A stretch of DNA of 6,188 nucleotides. Origin: Candidatus Sumerlaeota bacterium. GTDB taxonomy: Bacteria > Sumerlaeota > Sumerlaeia > MWCT01 > JAGHBZ01. The translations under genes and the position numbers were made by a program. Shown here piece after piece: positions 5,415 through 6,188 of this stretch (the stretch's first letter is position 1; each line of letters starts with the position of its first letter). The DNA is taken from assembly GCA_021160705.1 (NCBI GenBank), contig JAGHBZ010000047.1, positions 1-6,188 on the forward strand. The letters are read 5' to 3'. The notes under the pieces are model-generated. The model did not search any database. It saw only the letters and a list, made by a program, of their open reading frames with translations, and was not told the DNA's origin.

Positions 5415-6188
5415 TTAGAGCAATCCCACGAGTTGTGCTTTCATTGCGGGACGACGCAGCTTCTCCAGTGCTCGTTTCTCAATTTTTCGCACGCCCTCCT
5501 GGCTTAAACCAATTATCTTGCTTGCCTTTCGGAGACTCAATGGTTCCCCACCCCCAAATCCATATCGTAACCGAAGTACTTTTCTTTCACGCTCAGATAA
5601 CTTGGACAGGGCTTGCTCGATTTTCTCCTGTCGTTCGTGCTCAAGGCATATTGTTCGTGGAGTCGGGGTATCGCTATTGTTAACAAAGTCATATAGTGAA
5701 GCGTTATAGGATTCATTTGGCTGACTATCCAGCGATAAAATAGACTCACGCCACGTCATTACTGTCTCCAGATTGCGCATATCCACCTGCACACCTTGAG
5801 AAATCTCTTTCTCCGAAGGTTCTCTGCCGTTTTTTACCTGAAATGTGTTGATAAATTCCGTCAGACGCCCCATTAACCGTGCTTTTCGTAAGGGCAACTT
5901 CACCAGTGAGTTATGACGCCTGATTGCCAGCTGGATGGTCTGTCTTATCCAGAATGCCGCATAGGTGGAGAATCTATACCCTTTTCGCCAATCAAACTTG
6001 TTAATTACCTCCATCAATCCAATGTTACCCTCTTGCACAAGGTCAGAGAGTGGTAAGCCCTTCCCCATAAATTGCAACGCTATTTTGACCACAAATCTGA
6101 GATTTGCTTCAATAAGTTCTCTGCGTGCCGAATCATCACCTTTTTCCAATCGTTTAAATAGAGCGATTTCTTCTTCTCGGGTTAGGAC
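5415..6188 (-). CDS. Sigma-70 family RNA polymerase sigma factor, RpoD/RpoS-like (5' end outside window)
   Basis: A sigma subunit that directs RNA polymerase to promoters. The minus-strand frame is open to the right edge; the TTG at 6149 is not the start, because the preceding codons read V-L-T-R-E-E-E-I-A-L-F-K-R, part of region 1.2. Visible are 257 residues. Region 1.2 spans about 1-28. Region 2 spans 28-100 (A-N-L-R-F-V-V-K, D-L-V-Q-E-G-N-I-G-L, R-F-S-T-Y-A, W-I-R-Q). Region 3 spans about 100-155. Region 4 spans 193-247 (L-S-E-R-E-R-K-V-L, then the helix-turn-helix). The tail L-R-R-P-A-M-K resembles that of primary sigma factors. Lack of the primary-sigma I-R-I-P-V-H-M (here V-K-L-P-L-R-K) and several altered promoter-contact residues suggest an alternative (group 2) factor. 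It is convergent with the secreted-protein gene. Regulation is not visible because the promoter lies outside. Confidence 0.95.
   Translation of the reverse strand, partial: VLTREEEIALFKRLEKGDDSARRELIEANLRFVVKIALQFMGKGLPLSDLVQEGNIGLMEVINKFDWRKGYRFSTYAAFWIRQTIQLAIRRHNSLVKLPLRKARLMGRLTEFINTFQVKNGREPSEKEISQGVQVDMRNLETVMTWRESILSLDSQPNESYNASLYDFVNNSDTPTPRTICLEHERQEKIEQALSKLSERERKVLRLRYGFGGGEPLSLRKASKIIGLSQEGVRKIEKRALEKLRRPAMKAQLVGLL

Overview
This 6.2 kb window looks like accessory chromosome of an uncultured bacterium. No gene here fixes the phylum. The mix of a YhcG-type nuclease, a DUF187/GHL10-like TIM-barrel protein, a very large secreted repeat protein and an RpoD/RpoS-like sigma factor is what one meets in candidate-phylum genomes, but that is an impression, not an assignment. 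Four protein-coding genes are supported. Two of them are cut by the window edges. No tRNA, rRNA, CRISPR array or transposase gene was found.

Layout: (1) 1-542 (+), the C-terminal half of a YhcG/DUF1016 PDDEXK nuclease. It is clearly more AT-rich than the rest, as expected for a horizontally acquired defence-type gene. (2) 543-715, a 173-base gap with a foldable RNA segment, a purine-rich ribosome-binding site and an 11-bp tandem duplication over the next start. (3) 716-2134 (+), a 472-residue putative glycoside-hydrolase-like TIM-barrel protein with no signal peptide. (4) 2135-2373, a 239-base gap with a perfect TATAAT box and an upstream inverted repeat. (5) 2374-5211 (+), a secreted protein of up to 945 residues: signal peptide, seven beta-propeller-like repeats, an NBR1-like Ig domain and four repeats of about 107 residues opening with W-Y-(F/L). 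(6) 5212-5414, a gap between convergent genes holding an 85-bp inverted-repeat element, probably a bidirectional terminator. (7) 5415-6188 (-), a sigma-70 family factor (regions 1.2 to 4) whose 5' end lies beyond the window.

The genes do not form an obvious pathway. The two complete genes share one odd feature. Just before each start, a GAGG Shine-Dalgarno core sits exactly five bases ahead of an out-of-frame ATG that opens a minimal ORF (seven codons ending in TAATG at the first gene, a bare ATG-TAG at the second). With the foldable segment at 589-672 and the sigma factor's substituted promoter-contact residues, these are the most interesting signals. I see no convincing new multi-gene system. 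These are leads rather than demonstrations.
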